Origin: Sedimenticola sp.
GTDB taxonomy: Bacteria > Pseudomonadota > Gammaproteobacteria > Chromatiales > Chromatiaceae
Assembly: GCA_011051655.1 (NCBI GenBank)
Contig: DRKS01000073.1
Span: 1 to 52,564, forward strand
Length of the DNA: 52,564 nucleotides
Direction of reading: 5' to 3'
The position numbers and the translations under genes are program-made. Positions 1 through 8,829 of the stretch are shown here, in pieces (positions within the stretch are counted from its first letter, which is position 1; each line of letters opens with the position of its first letter). The notes below the pieces were generated by a model. It did no database searches, was not told the origin of the DNA, and saw only the letters and a list, made by a program, of their open reading frames with translations.

Positions 1-141
1 ATCGTTCAAGATGCGAAGCCAGATTGTTCCAAAAACCAAATAGGACAGAGTATAAATTAACCGCCATCACCTTATGAGGCTAAGTACATTGAATTTCATA
101 AATTTCTCAATTAACCGGGTCCGCCTGGTGAGAAATGCGGG

Positions 142-573
142 TTAGCCGCTGATGCTGTGGGTCTCCAGGGGGTATCCCCGGTCCTTGTAGAAGCGGAAGC
201 GGACGCGGCCGGCGTTGCGGGTTTCCGCGTCCTGGTCGATGGGCTCGGCCAGCCGCTCGAAGCGGCTGAAAAAGTCCGGAACCAGGGGGTGGAGGTTGAT
301 CAGGACGTCGTGCTCCTCCTCCGCATCCGCTCCGCTGCCGATGAGCACCGGGGTCAGGGCGGGGTCCGCCTGGCCCAGCAGCCCGTGGGGGACGAAGCTG
401 CCGTCGCGGAAGGTCCACAGCAGGCGGTCTATGTGTCGCGCCTCGGCGTCGGAGCCGGTGTGCAGGAAGACCCGGCGGCCCTGCCGGTAGGCCTTGTCCG
501 CCAGGCGGCAGGCCAGGGTGTAGCGGTTGCCGCGGGACCCTTCGGACAGGATGTAGAAGCCTACCCTGGTCAT
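142..573 (-). CDS. holC: DNA polymerase III chi subunit
   Basis: Chi belongs to the clamp-loader complex and links it to single-stranded DNA-binding protein at the replication fork. The 143-residue product is close to the usual length of about 147. It begins MTRVGFYIL and has the family features FYIL near the N-terminus, RVFLHT (nucleotide-binding-like fold) and a late DRGYPLE segment. The start at 573 is chosen because it overlaps the pepA stop in an ATGA junction; a longer open frame upstream merely runs antiparallel through pepA coding sequence. The pepA-holC pair is a standard gammaproteobacterial arrangement, so the two are probably cotranscribed and translationally coupled. The stop is TAA. 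Positions 1-141 downstream are AT-richer and show no gene I can support. Confidence 0.93.
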   Translation of the reverse strand: MTRVGFYILSEGSRGNRYTLACRLADKAYRQGRRVFLHTGSDAEARHIDRLLWTFRDGSFVPHGLLGQADPALTPVLIGSGADAEEEHDVLINLHPLVPDFFSRFERLAEPIDQDAETRNAGRVRFRFYKDRGYPLETHSISG

Positions 574-2069
574 GGGGTCAGCCGGCAGCGTTTGAGCAGG
601 AACTGGGTCAGCAGGGGCACCGGCCGGCCGGTGGCGCCTTTTTCCTTGCCGGAGTTCCAGGCCGAGCCGGCGATGTCCAGATGGGCCCATTTGAATTTCC
701 TGGCGTAGCGGGAGAGGAAGCAGGCGGCAGTGATGGTGCCGCCGCCCTTGCCGCCGATGTTGGCCATGTCGGCGAAGTTGCTGTCGAGCTGGCTCTGGTA
801 TTCCTCCCACAGGGGCAGGCGCCAGGCCCGGTCGCCGCTGTGTGTGCCCGCGGCCAGTATTTCATCGGCCAGGGCGTCATCGCCGCTCATCAGCCCCGAG
901 GCGTGCTTGCCCAGGGCGATGACGCAGGCCCCGGTGAGGGTGGCGATGTCGATGACGGCGGCGGGTTCGAAGCGTTCGCAGTAGGTGAGGGCGTCGCACA
1001 GGATGAGGCGGCCTTCCGCATCGGTATTCAATATCTCGATGGTCTGCCCGGACATGCTGGTGACGATGTCGCCGGGTTTGTTGGCGGCGCCGTCGGGCAG
1101 GTTCTCCGCGGCCGGCACCACGCCGATGACGTTGAGGGGCAGCTTCAGCTCCAGGCAGGCGGCCAGGGTGCCGAGGACGCTGGCTCCGCCGCACATGTCG
1201 TACTTCATCTCATCCATGGCCGGGGAGGGTTTGATGGAGATGCCGCCGGCGTCGAAGGTGAGTCCCTTGCCCACCAGCACCACTGGCTTGCTGTTCGGTT
1301 TGCCGCCGCGATATTCCATGACGATCAGCCTGGCGGGCTGGCGGCTGCCCCGGGCGACTGAAAGCAGCGCCCCCATGCCCAGCTCTTTCATTTGCTTCTC
1401 TTCCAGGATCTTGACCCGCAGCCTGCGGGACTTCCGCCCCAGGGCCCGGGCCCGGTCCGCCAGGTGGCTTGGAGTGCAGAGGTTGCCGGGAAGATTGCCC
1501 AGGTCTTTCGCCAAGTTCATGCCCAGGGCCATGGCGCGGCCGTGCTCGACGGCATGCTCGGCGGTCTTCAGGCGCCGCCGGTCTCCGACCAGCAGGGTGA
1601 GTTTCTTCAGGGGGCGCTTGGGCGGCTTCGGCTCGCTTTTGCACTGGTCGAACCGGTAGGTGCTTTCTTCCGCCCTGAGCACGGTATCCCGGATCCTGGT
1701 GTAGAGGTCGGTGTCCTTGGTTTCCAGGTCGGGCAGACAGAGCGTTGCATCCATGGCGTGGCCGTCGTTCAGGAGGGTGACGGCCCTGGCGACGGCCTTG
1801 GCGTGCCTTGCCCGGTTGAACTCCTTTTTGGTTCCGCAGCCGATCAGCAATATGCGATCGCACAGGATTCCCGGGGTCTCATACAGCATCAGCGCCTGAT
1901 TTTCCTCCCCATCCATGTCGCCCTTCTTGAGGATGCGGCTGAGGGCGCCCCTGGCCGCCTTGTCCACCGCCCGGGCGGGGTCGGACAGCTTGCGTTTGGA
2001 AAATACACCCAGCACCAGGCAGGCGCTGCGTTGCTTGGACGGGTCTCCGGTCTTGACGCTGTAGTCCAT
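570..2069 (-). CDS. pepA: Leucyl aminopeptidase (M17 family)
   Basis: Cytosolic di-metal aminopeptidase that removes N-terminal residues from peptides; in Escherichia coli PepA also binds DNA in cer recombination and carAB control. The 499-residue product matches the family length (about 500). The M17 signature NTDAEGRL is present, as is the metal-ligand region VGKGLTFDAGGISIKP. The start at 2069 (MDYSVKTGDP) is preferred over an in-frame ATG 105 nt further upstream because AGGAA sits just before it and the upstream extension would be translated heptamer repeat. It diverges from lptF, as in many gammaproteobacteria. Confidence 0.95.
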   Translation of the reverse strand: MDYSVKTGDPSKQRSACLVLGVFSKRKLSDPARAVDKAARGALSRILKKGDMDGEENQALMLYETPGILCDRILLIGCGTKKEFNRARHAKAVARAVTLLNDGHAMDATLCLPDLETKDTDLYTRIRDTVLRAEESTYRFDQCKSEPKPPKRPLKKLTLLVGDRRRLKTAEHAVEHGRAMALGMNLAKDLGNLPGNLCTPSHLADRARALGRKSRRLRVKILEEKQMKELGMGALLSVARGSRQPARLIVMEYRGGKPNSKPVVLVGKGLTFDAGGISIKPSPAMDEMKYDMCGGASVLGTLAACLELKLPLNVIGVVPAAENLPDGAANKPGDIVTSMSGQTIEILNTDAEGRLILCDALTYCERFEPAAVIDIATLTGACVIALGKHASGLMSGDDALADEILAAGTHSGDRAWRLPLWEEYQSQLDSNFADMANIGGKGGGTITAACFLSRYARKFKWAHLDIAGSAWNSGKEKGATGRPVPLLTQFLLKRCRLTP

Positions 2070-2099
2070 TGGGAATTCCTCGATAGTTGCTAAGCGTTG

Positions 2100-2186
2100 A
2101 CAGTTTACGGTTAACGGTTGGCGGTTAAAAGTGCTAACCCGACAAATTGAAGGACTGTCAACCGTAAACCGCAAACGGTAAACTGT
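2100..2186. repeat. Inverted heptamer repeat array between pepA and lptF
   Basis: The spacer has a 7-bp period. The left part (2101-2130) runs as TTTACGG, TTAACGG, TTGGCGG, TTA. The right part (2158-2184) runs as CAACCGT, AAACCGC, AAACGGT, AAACTGT. The two halves are imperfect reverse complements, so the DNA could form a cruciform and RNA from either strand a hairpin with a loop of about 25 nt. The array fills most of the divergent promoter region of pepA and lptF and ends about 10 nt before the lptF start. It belongs to the same class as the arrays at 9558, 11864, 29014 and 47440. Confidence 0.8.
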
Positions 2187-2194
2187 GGATCGTC

Positions 2195-3301
2195 ATGCTT
2201 TCCATTATTGACCGCTACCTGTTGCGCGAGACCCTGAAAGGGTTGTTCGCCATTCTCGCCGTCTTGCTGCTGATCCTGCTGAGCAATGCCTTCATTTCCA
2301 ATCTGCGGCGGGTGGCGGTGGGGGCGCTCACCCAGGATGTGATACTGGATCTGCTGGGGCTGGAGACCCTGCGCCTGTTGGGTGTGCTGCTGCCGGCGGC
2401 GTATTTCTTCTCCATCCTTTATACCCTCGGCCGCATGTACCGCGACAATGAGGTGACCGCCTTGTCTTCCTGCGGCCTCGGCACCTTCCGGATCTACCGC
2501 TCGTTCTTCTATGCCATGCTGCCGCTGGCCGGCCTGGTCGCCTGGATGACCCTGGCGGTGATGCCCTGGGCCAACCAGTATATTGAGGAGATCCGGCACG
2601 CCCAGAAGTCCGAGGCGGATATCGCCAATATGGCGGCGGGACGCTTCAACGAGTTCAGCAAGGGCGATCTGGTGTTTTATGTGGAGGACCTGCTTCCGAG
2701 CAAGCGCATGCACAATGTCTTCGTGCAGAACCGCCAGCACGGGACCGTGGGGCTGATCACCGCCGAGGAGGGCTACCAGTACGTGGATGAGCAGACGAAG
2801 GACCGTTTCGTGGTCCTGTTGCGGGGGCAGCGCTATGAGGGGATCCCGGGAAACCCGGACTATTCCGTCAGTGATTTCGGCAAGTATGCCGTGCGGATTC
2901 TTCAGGAGGAACAGGGCCCCACGAGGCTGAGATACAAGTCCCGCCCCACGGGTTCGTTGTGGAAAACGGATAACATAAGAGACAGTGCGGAGCTTCAGTA
3001 CCGCCTGGCCTTTCCGCTGGCGGTGGTGGTGTTCACCCTGGTCAGCGTGCCATTGAGCCGGTCGGCGCCGCGCCAGGGGATGTACGGACGCTTGTTCATT
3101 GCATTTCTGGTCTATTTCACCTTCTTCAATCTGCTGGGCGTGTCGGGTACCTGGATGGAGAACGGTGTCACGCCCCAATGGCTGGGGCGGTGGTGGGTCC
3201 ATGTGCTGATGCTTTTGCTGGCGGCCCCCCTGGCCTTGCGCGACTCCATGTGGACCGCGGCCCTGAGGCGCTGGCTGCTGGAGAGGAGGCGCGGGGCATG
3301 A
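2195..3301 (+). CDS. lptF: LPS export permease LptF
   Basis: Inner-membrane subunit of the LptB2FG transporter that extracts lipopolysaccharide and passes it to LptC and the periplasmic bridge. At 368 residues it matches family length. The N-terminus MLSIIDRYLLRETLKG is typical, followed by a first membrane helix (about residues 15-33), two more helices (about 50-115), a large periplasmic domain (about 120-265) and three C-terminal helices. The stop overlaps the lptG start (ATGA), which indicates coupled translation. The start lies immediately after the heptamer array and no strong ribosome-binding site is visible. Confidence 0.95.
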   Translation: MLSIIDRYLLRETLKGLFAILAVLLLILLSNAFISNLRRVAVGALTQDVILDLLGLETLRLLGVLLPAAYFFSILYTLGRMYRDNEVTALSSCGLGTFRIYRSFFYAMLPLAGLVAWMTLAVMPWANQYIEEIRHAQKSEADIANMAAGRFNEFSKGDLVFYVEDLLPSKRMHNVFVQNRQHGTVGLITAEEGYQYVDEQTKDRFVVLLRGQRYEGIPGNPDYSVSDFGKYAVRILQEEQGPTRLRYKSRPTGSLWKTDNIRDSAELQYRLAFPLAVVVFTLVSVPLSRSAPRQGMYGRLFIAFLVYFTFFNLLGVSGTWMENGVTPQWLGRWWVHVLMLLLAAPLALRDSMWTAALRRWLLERRRGA

Positions 3302-4368
3302 GGCTGAAGATACTGGATATCTATATCGGCCGGGCCGTCGTTGTCGGCACCCTGGCGGCCATGATGGTGCTGCTGACCCTGCTCGGCTTCCTGGCGTTGA
3401 TGGACGAGCTGGGGGATGTGGGCAGGGGCCGTTACCAGACCGGGGACGCCTTTCTTTTCGTCATGATGATCCTGCCCCGCTATGCCTACGAGGTCTTCCC
3501 CGCCGCCGCCCTGCTGGGAAGCCTGATCGGCCTTGGCGGCATGGCCAGCCATTCGGAGCTGATTGCCATGCGGGCGGCCGGGGTGTCCTTCGCCCGCATC
3601 GTGCTCGCCGTGCTGAAGACCGGCGTCGCAATGATGCTGGTCGCCATCCTGGTGGGGGAACTGGTGGCGCCGGAGGCCGAGCAATACGCCCAGACCATGC
3701 GCTCCCAGGCCATGGCCAAGCAGGTCACCCTCAAGACCAAGTACGGCTTCTGGGCCCGGGACGGCGACGCCTATATCAATATCCGCAGAATCCTGCCGGG
3801 CTCCCGGCTGGAGGACATCTATATCTACGAATACGGCAAGAACAGGCGCCTGAGGTTTGCGACCCATGCCGCCTTCGCCCATCATCAGAAGGGCCAGTGG
3901 CATCTGCGGGACATCAGCCAGAGCCAGTTTACGGAGGAAGGGGTGGAGGTTCGCAGGCTGAAGCGGGCGACCTGGGATTCCATGCTGGATCCGGGGTTGC
4001 TGAGCGTAGTGTCGCTCAACCCGCATATCCTGCCCGCCTGGGGCCTGTACAAGTATATCCAGTTCATGCATGCCAACGGCCAGGAGGCCAAGGACTACGA
4101 GGTGGCCTTTTGGGGCAAGATCGTCACCCCCCTGGTGACCCTGGTCATGCTCTATCTCTCCCTGCCCTTCGTCTTCGGCCTGCTGCGCAATGTGGGCATC
4201 GGACAGCGGCTGTTTATGGGGTCCATGGTCGGCAGCGGATTTTATCTGGTGAGCAAGGCCTTTTCGTACATGGCCGTGGTTTATGACATGAACCCCCTGT
4301 TTGCCGCCTCCTTTCCGGCGCTCGTGCTCTTGTGCGCGGCGCTCTTCTTCAGCCACAGGGTCAATTGA
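3298..4368 (+). CDS. lptG: LPS export permease LptG
   Basis: Partner of LptF in the inner-membrane LPS extractor. The 356-residue product begins MRLKILDIYIGRAVV, followed by a membrane helix, the RAAGVSFARI coupling-helix region that contacts the ATPase LptB, a periplasmic domain and three C-terminal helices. The start at 3298 overlaps the lptF stop. An in-frame start 120 nt upstream would lie inside lptF and add a proline- and alanine-rich tail foreign to the family. The order lptF-lptG opposite pepA is the common one. Confidence 0.95.
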   Translation: MRLKILDIYIGRAVVVGTLAAMMVLLTLLGFLALMDELGDVGRGRYQTGDAFLFVMMILPRYAYEVFPAAALLGSLIGLGGMASHSELIAMRAAGVSFARIVLAVLKTGVAMMLVAILVGELVAPEAEQYAQTMRSQAMAKQVTLKTKYGFWARDGDAYINIRRILPGSRLEDIYIYEYGKNRRLRFATHAAFAHHQKGQWHLRDISQSQFTEEGVEVRRLKRATWDSMLDPGLLSVVSLNPHILPAWGLYKYIQFMHANGQEAKDYEVAFWGKIVTPLVTLVMLYLSLPFVFGLLRNVGIGQRLFMGSMVGSGFYLVSKAFSYMAVVYDMNPLFAASFPALVLLCAALFFSHRVN

Positions 4369-4522
4369 TAGAGGCGAACATCCCCGAAATTGGCTAAAAT
4401 TGGTTCAAAGTGCGGCCGGGTACAAGGGACAGTCACCGTCACCGGCCTGGGAAACAGCATCGAACAAGAGGGATCTCTTATTACCAACCGGATTTTTCGA
4501 TATTCGAGACAGGAGGGCTGGG

Positions 4523-4870
4523 ATGGAGCATCGGTGTGCAATACGAAAACCCATAGCGTTGGATGTCGTCATAAGCTATCAGGCCCTGGGGTTGGTTCAG
4601 GGACGCACGATCAATATCGGCGTTGGCGGCATGTTCGTGGAGACCGGTTGTGTTGAATTGCCGGTCAATGCCCTGGTAAAGACCTCTTTTTTCCTGGAAG
4701 ACGATGGATTGCAGCGGCCCTGCAATACCAGCGCCATGGTGGTGCACAGCCAGGACAGCGGCGCCGGACTGATGTTCAATGATCTCGATGACGAACTGCA
4801 CGAGGTGCTGCACCGGCTGGTCGTAAATCATGGGGATGAAGAGGAAGAGGCCCGGCCCTCCATGAGTTAG
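4523..4870 (+). CDS. PilZ domain protein
   Basis: Small soluble protein of 115 residues that is essentially one PilZ domain, the usual receptor for cyclic di-GMP. The bipartite signature is visible: RCAIR (RxxxR) at residues 4-8 and NIGVGGMF ([D/N]xSxxG-like, with G in the Ser position) about 30 residues later. AGGAGG at 4511-4516 sits just before this ATG; an open frame extending upstream to 4301 overlaps lptG and is not needed. The PilZ protein lies before the flagellar cluster but is separated from it by a transporter gene. A role in motility or surface switching is plausible but unproven, and ligand binding depends on the Gly substitution being tolerated. Confidence 0.85.
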   Translation: MEHRCAIRKPIALDVVISYQALGLVQGRTINIGVGGMFVETGCVELPVNALVKTSFFLEDDGLQRPCNTSAMVVHSQDSGAGLMFNDLDDELHEVLHRLVVNHGDEEEEARPSMS

Positions 4871-4917
4871 GGCCTGTTAACAGGTTTTAGGCCGGCGGGG
4901 ACCGACGATGTACTGCA

Positions 4918-6207
4918 ATGGTTGAGTCCGGAATCCACGGCCGCCGGCAGATTGTTTCCTGGGCCCTTTACGACTGGGCCAATTCCGCCTTTGCCACTAC
5001 CGTGATGGCCGGCTTTTTCCCGGTCTTTTTCAAGCAATACTGGTCGGGGGCCAGGGATGCCGCCGAGAGCACTTTTTTGCTGGGTGGCGCCAACTCCCTG
5101 GCCAGCATCCTGGTGGTGATCCTCGCCCCCGTGCTCGGGGCCATTGCCGATCACGGCAGCGCAAAAAAGCGTTTTTTGATGTTTTTCGCCCTGATGGGGA
5201 TCGTCATGACCGGCGGGCTCTATCTGGTGGAGCAGGGAGACTGGCTGGCGGCCCTGGTGCTTTATGTCCTGGCGGTCCTCGGCTTTTCTGGCGGCAACCT
5301 GTTCTACGATGCCTTGCTGGTGGATGTGGCGGAGGAATCCGGCCTGGACCGGGTGTCGGCCTTCGGTTTCGCCCTGGGTTATCTCGGCGGCGGGCTGCTG
5401 TTCGGTTTCAATGTCCTGCTGACCCTGTTTCCCGCCTTTTTCGGCCTGCCGGATGCGGCGGCGGCAGTGCGGATCTCATTTCTCAGCGTCGCCCTCTGGT
5501 GGGCGTTGTTTTCCGTCCCGGTGATGCTGTTCGTGCACGAGACCCGCCCGCCCAGGGCGACGGGCTGGTTGGCCAGTATCCGCGGCGGACTGGCTCAACT
5601 GGCGGATACCTTTCACCGGGTGCGCCAGTTGCGCATGACCTTTCTCTTCCTGCTGGCCTATTGGCTCTATATCGATGGGGTGGACACCATTGTGCGCATG
5701 GCGGTGGACTATGGGTTGTCCCTTGGCTTTGATTCCAATGGCCTGATCGTCGCCCTGCTGATTACCCAGTTCGTGGGTTTTCCCGCCGCCATCCTGTTCG
5801 GCCGCCTGGCCCGCTGGCGGGGTCCCCGTCAGGGTATCTGGATTGCGATTTCCGTCTATTTGCTGGTTATTCTCTGGGCCTCCCAAATGGACCGGATATG
5901 GGAGTTCTATGTCCTGGCGGTGGCCATCGGCCTGGTGCAGGGAGGCATCCAGGCCCTCAGCCGTTCCTTTTATGCCCGCCTGATTCCCCGGGACAAGGCC
6001 GCGGAATTCTTTGGCTTTTACAACATGCTGGGGAAATTCGCCGCCGTGGTCGGGCCTCTGTTCATGGGTTGGGTCGGTGTGGTCACCGGAAACCCCCGCC
6101 TGTCCATTCTTTCCATCCTGGTGCTGTTCCTGCTCGGGGCGGCGGTGCTGGCGCTGGTGGACGAGAATGAGGGCCGCCGCCAGGCGCGGATGCTGGAAGA
6201 GACCTGA
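4918..6207 (+). CDS. MFS transporter, UMF1 family
   Basis: Membrane protein of 429 residues with about 12 hydrophobic segments. The N-terminal SWALYDWANSAFATTVMAGF matches the UMF1 (Atg22-like) branch of the major facilitator superfamily, whose bacterial substrates are mostly unknown. Other supporting segments are the GAIADHGSAKKRF loop after helix 2 and LSRSFYARLIPRDKAAEFFG in the C-terminal half. It follows the PilZ gene by 47 nt on the same strand, and a 180-nt spacer with the fliL promoter follows. I cannot assign a substrate. Confidence 0.88.
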   Translation: MVESGIHGRRQIVSWALYDWANSAFATTVMAGFFPVFFKQYWSGARDAAESTFLLGGANSLASILVVILAPVLGAIADHGSAKKRFLMFFALMGIVMTGGLYLVEQGDWLAALVLYVLAVLGFSGGNLFYDALLVDVAEESGLDRVSAFGFALGYLGGGLLFGFNVLLTLFPAFFGLPDAAAAVRISFLSVALWWALFSVPVMLFVHETRPPRATGWLASIRGGLAQLADTFHRVRQLRMTFLFLLAYWLYIDGVDTIVRMAVDYGLSLGFDSNGLIVALLITQFVGFPAAILFGRLARWRGPRQGIWIAISVYLLVILWASQMDRIWEFYVLAVAIGLVQGGIQALSRSFYARLIPRDKAAEFFGFYNMLGKFAAVVGPLFMGWVGVVTGNPRLSILSILVLFLLGAAVLALVDENEGRRQARMLEET

Positions 6208-6336
6208 ATCATACCCTCCGGCCTGCCGCCGGGATTTCGCCTTTCTGCCCGCCCGATCTTAGTCAATAGTCTGACGCTCCACTGTTTTGATCTTATAACT
6301 TCCTGAATATATTGAGTTAATAATTTTGATATGGGA

Positions 6337-6352
6337 AGGCACGGTTATTGCA
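6337..6352 (+). promoter_or_regulatory. Sigma-54 promoter for fliL operon
   Basis: The segment AGGCACGGTTATTGCA has GG at 6338-6339 and GC at 6350-6351, exactly 10 nt apart, and it matches the sigma-54 consensus TGGCACG-N4-TTGCA at every defined position but the first. Transcription would start near 6363, about 25 nt before fliL. This fits the known RpoN control of middle flagellar genes in polar-flagellated gammaproteobacteria. It also shows that the longer fliL frame starting at 6326 cannot be right, because the promoter lies inside it. Confidence 0.85.
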
Positions 6353-6388
6353 AACATCTGGTTGAACCTTAATCCGGGAACTATGCAA

Positions 6389-6937
6389 ATGAACGACGAA
6401 TCGCCTGATGACGATCTGGACCTGGGAACCGAGAAGACCCCGCGCCCCTGGAAGAAGATCCTGATTATCGTGGTGGGGGTGCTGTTGCTCCTGGGAGCGG
6501 GCGGTGGCGTGACCTATTTTCTCCTGGGCCCCAGTGAAGAGGCCGGGAAGAAGGGAGAGGAGCAGGCCGGAGCCGACGTGGCGGGAGAGCCGGAGGAGGT
6601 GGTGCAGGAAGAGAAGGGACCGGCGGTCTATCACTCCCTCGCCCCGGTATTCGTTGTCAATCTCCCATCGAACGGCAGGGCCAGGCTGCTTCAGGTCGGT
6701 GTTGAGGTGATGACGCGCAGCGCCGATCTGGTGGAGTTCCTGAAGCATAACGATCCCATGGTGCGCCACAACCTGCTGAAGCTGTTCGGCTCCCGCAGGG
6801 TATCCGATCTTTCAGACCGGGCGGGCAAGGAAAAACTGCAGGCGGATGTGCTGGCGGAACTGCAAAGGATTATCGAAGAACTGAGCGGACCCGGCGAGGT
6901 CGAGGCCGTGTATTTTTCCAGCTTTGTAATGCAATAA
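6389..6937 (+). CDS. fliL: Flagellar basal body-associated protein FliL
   Basis: Single-pass inner-membrane protein that forms a ring around the stators and supports torque. The 182-residue product has an acidic N-terminus (NDESPDDDLDLG), a membrane helix at about residues 23-46, a Glu-rich linker and a periplasmic stomatin-like domain ending EAVYFSSFVMQ, which is typical of FliL. GGGA upstream is spaced 9 nt from the ATG at 6389; another in-frame ATG at 6383 is only 3 nt away from it. It opens the flagellar operon here; fliK, often just upstream in relatives, is absent from this position. Confidence 0.92.
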   Translation: MNDESPDDDLDLGTEKTPRPWKKILIIVVGVLLLLGAGGGVTYFLLGPSEEAGKKGEEQAGADVAGEPEEVVQEEKGPAVYHSLAPVFVVNLPSNGRARLLQVGVEVMTRSADLVEFLKHNDPMVRHNLLKLFGSRRVSDLSDRAGKEKLQADVLAELQRIIEELSGPGEVEAVYFSSFVMQ

Positions 6938-6941
6938 GACC

Positions 6942-7964
6942 ATGAGCGCAAACGATCTGCTTTCCCAGGACGAGATCGACGCCCTGTTGCATGGCGTCGA
7001 CAGCGGCGATGTAGAGACGGGCACCGATGAGGTTGAGGACGGCGGCGTCCGCGGCTATGACTTCGCCAGCCAGGACCGTATCGTTCGCGGCCGTCTCCCC
7101 ACCCTGGAGATGATCAATGAGCGGTTCGCCCGCTATTTTCGCAACAGTCTGTTCAATCTCCTGCGCCGTACGCCGGATATCGCCGTTTCCGGGGTGCAGA
7201 TGCTCAAGTTCTCCGAATTCATGCACAGCCTGTTCGTCCCCACCAGTCTGAATATCGTGCGCGTGCCGCCGTTGCAGGGCAAAGGCCTGTGTGTGCTGGA
7301 TCCCAAGCTGGTGTTTTGCGTCGTGGACAACTTCTTTGGCGGCAGCGGCCGCTTTCACACCAAGATCGAGGGCCGTGAATTCACGCCCACGGAGTTACGC
7401 GTGGTGCAGATGCTGCTGGAGCTGGCCTTCAAGGATTTACACGAGGCCTGGAAGCCGGTGCTGGATCTCGAATTCAAATACGTGGGCTCCGAGGTCAACC
7501 CCCAGTTCGCCAACATCGTCAGTCCCTCCGAGGTGGTGGTGGTGACCACATTCCATATTGATCTGGAGACGGGGAGCGGGGACCTGTACGTCACCATGCC
7601 CTATTCCATGATCGAGCCCATTCGTGAACTGCTGGATGCCGGGGTCCAGAGCGACCGGGGTGAACGGGATATCCGCTGGGCCAAGGCCCTCAAGGAGGAA
7701 ATGCTGGAGGCCGAGATGGAGCTGCGCAGCACCCTGGCGCAAACCCAGCTCAGCGTGAGGGAGATTTCGAACATGAAAAAGGGGGATGTCATTCCTCTGG
7801 ATATTCCCGATATCGTCGAGGTGTATGCGGAGGATGTGCCGATATTCAAGGGCCAGTTGGGCGTTTCCGAGGGGAATTACGCCATCAAGATTACAGAATG
7901 GATCAAGCGTCCGAAGCGCATCTCTTTGCTGGATCTGCAGCAATCCGCTGATAGTGAGAATTGA
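6942..7964 (+). CDS. fliM: Flagellar motor switch protein FliM
   Basis: C-ring component that binds phospho-CheY and switches rotation direction. The 340-residue product begins MSANDLLSQDEIDALLHG, the conserved CheY-binding N-terminal motif (LSQxEIDALL). It continues with the CheC-like middle domain (FGGSGRFHTKIEGREFTPTE) and a C-terminal SpoA domain (DVIPLDIPDIVEVYAEDVP). It lies 4 nt after fliL and almost abuts fliN, which is consistent with one operon. Confidence 0.97.
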   Translation: MSANDLLSQDEIDALLHGVDSGDVETGTDEVEDGGVRGYDFASQDRIVRGRLPTLEMINERFARYFRNSLFNLLRRTPDIAVSGVQMLKFSEFMHSLFVPTSLNIVRVPPLQGKGLCVLDPKLVFCVVDNFFGGSGRFHTKIEGREFTPTELRVVQMLLELAFKDLHEAWKPVLDLEFKYVGSEVNPQFANIVSPSEVVVVTTFHIDLETGSGDLYVTMPYSMIEPIRELLDAGVQSDRGERDIRWAKALKEEMLEAEMELRSTLAQTQLSVREISNMKKGDVIPLDIPDIVEVYAEDVPIFKGQLGVSEGNYAIKITEWIKRPKRISLLDLQQSADSEN

Positions 7965-7966
7965 TT

Positions 7967-8398
7967 ATGAGTGATACAGAAAACGATCCGAATGAAGCCC
8001 TGGCCGATGAATGGGCCGCGGCGTTGGAAGAAGCGGGCGATGCCCGGGAGAACGAAGGCGCTGCCGATGCCGCCCCGGCGGCCGAGTCGGCGCAGTTTCA
8101 GGAGCTGCAGGCGGAGCCGGCCGGGGGGGATCCCAGCGAGCTGAACCTGGATTCCATCCTGGATGTACCGGTCACCATCTCCATGGAGATCGGCCGCACC
8201 CGCATCAATATCCGCAATCTTCTGCAACTCAACCAGGGCTCCGTGGTGGAGCTGGACCGGCTGGCCGGCGAGCCCATGGACGTGCTGGTCAACGGCACCC
8301 TGATCGCCCAGGGAGAAGTGGTGGTGGTGAATGAGAAGTTCGGCATTCGCCTGACCGATGTGATCAGTCCCGCCGACCGGGTGAAGAGGTTGCAATGA
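7967..8398 (+). CDS. fliN: Flagellar motor switch protein FliN
   Basis: C-ring base protein that also docks the export ATPase complex via FliH. The product has 143 residues with an acidic, Ala-rich N-terminal tail (about 60 residues) and a C-terminal SpoA domain: LDSILDVPVTISMEIGRTRI followed by LNQGSVVELDRLAGEPMDVL and a final GIRLTDVISP. The ATG at 7967 is preferred to a TTG at 7961 that overlaps the fliM stop. The stop overlaps the fliO start (ATGA). Confidence 0.96.
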   Translation: MSDTENDPNEALADEWAAALEEAGDARENEGAADAAPAAESAQFQELQAEPAGGDPSELNLDSILDVPVTISMEIGRTRINIRNLLQLNQGSVVELDRLAGEPMDVLVNGTLIAQGEVVVVNEKFGIRLTDVISPADRVKRLQ

Positions 8399-8829
8399 GG
8401 TATCCACGCCGCAGCCTTGGAGCGCCGCTCCTGATGCTGCCGCCGGCGCTGGGCGCGGCGGAGGCGGACGGCAAGGCCGCCAGGCTGGCGGAGCTTCCCA
8501 TCGACAGCGGCAGTCTCGTGAATACCGCTATTGGCCTGGTATTGGTGCTGGCCCTCATTGTAGGGCTGGCCTGGGTGCTGCGGCGCTTCGGCGGGCTGCC
8601 CAGTATCGGCAAGGGGGTGGTGAGCATCCTTGGCGGTGTTTCGCTGGGGCCCCGCGAGCGTGCGGTATTGCTCCAGGTGGGCCGTACGCGCCTGCTGGTG
8701 GGTGTCGCCCCGGGGCAGGTCCGGGCCCTGCATGTATTGTCCGAGGACGAGTGGGAAGACGCCGGTGAGGACGACGCCGATCGGTTTGGACAGCGCCTGG
8801 AGGCCGTGATGAAGGAGCGGCGGCCATGA
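8395..8829 (+). CDS. fliO: Flagellar biosynthesis protein FliO
   Basis: Small bitopic membrane protein that assists assembly of the FliPQR export gate. The 144-residue product has a hydrophobic N-terminal segment (about residues 8-22, possibly a signal sequence), a membrane helix near residues 44-62 ([20 protein letters not shown]) and a cytoplasmic tail with the typical pattern [20 protein letters not shown] followed by GVAPGQV. ATGA overlaps join it to fliN and fliP, which places it without ambiguity. Confidence 0.93.
   Translation: MRYPRRSLGAPLLMLPPALGAAEADGKAARLAELPIDSGSLVNTAIGLVLVLALIVGLAWVLRRFGGLPSIGKGVVSILGGVSLGPRERAVLLQVGRTRLLVGVAPGQVRALHVLSEDEWEDAGEDDADRFGQRLEAVMKERRP

Noticed and set aside
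4410-4445. REP/RAYT-type repeat around GGGACAGTCACCGTCACC upstream of the PilZ gene
   Set aside because: Reminiscent of transposase-linked repeats, but only one copy is visible in the window and it forms no clear hairpin.
6326-6388. Longer FliL start at 6326
   Set aside because: The sigma-54 promoter at 6337-6352 lies inside this extension, so it would not be transcribed from that promoter.
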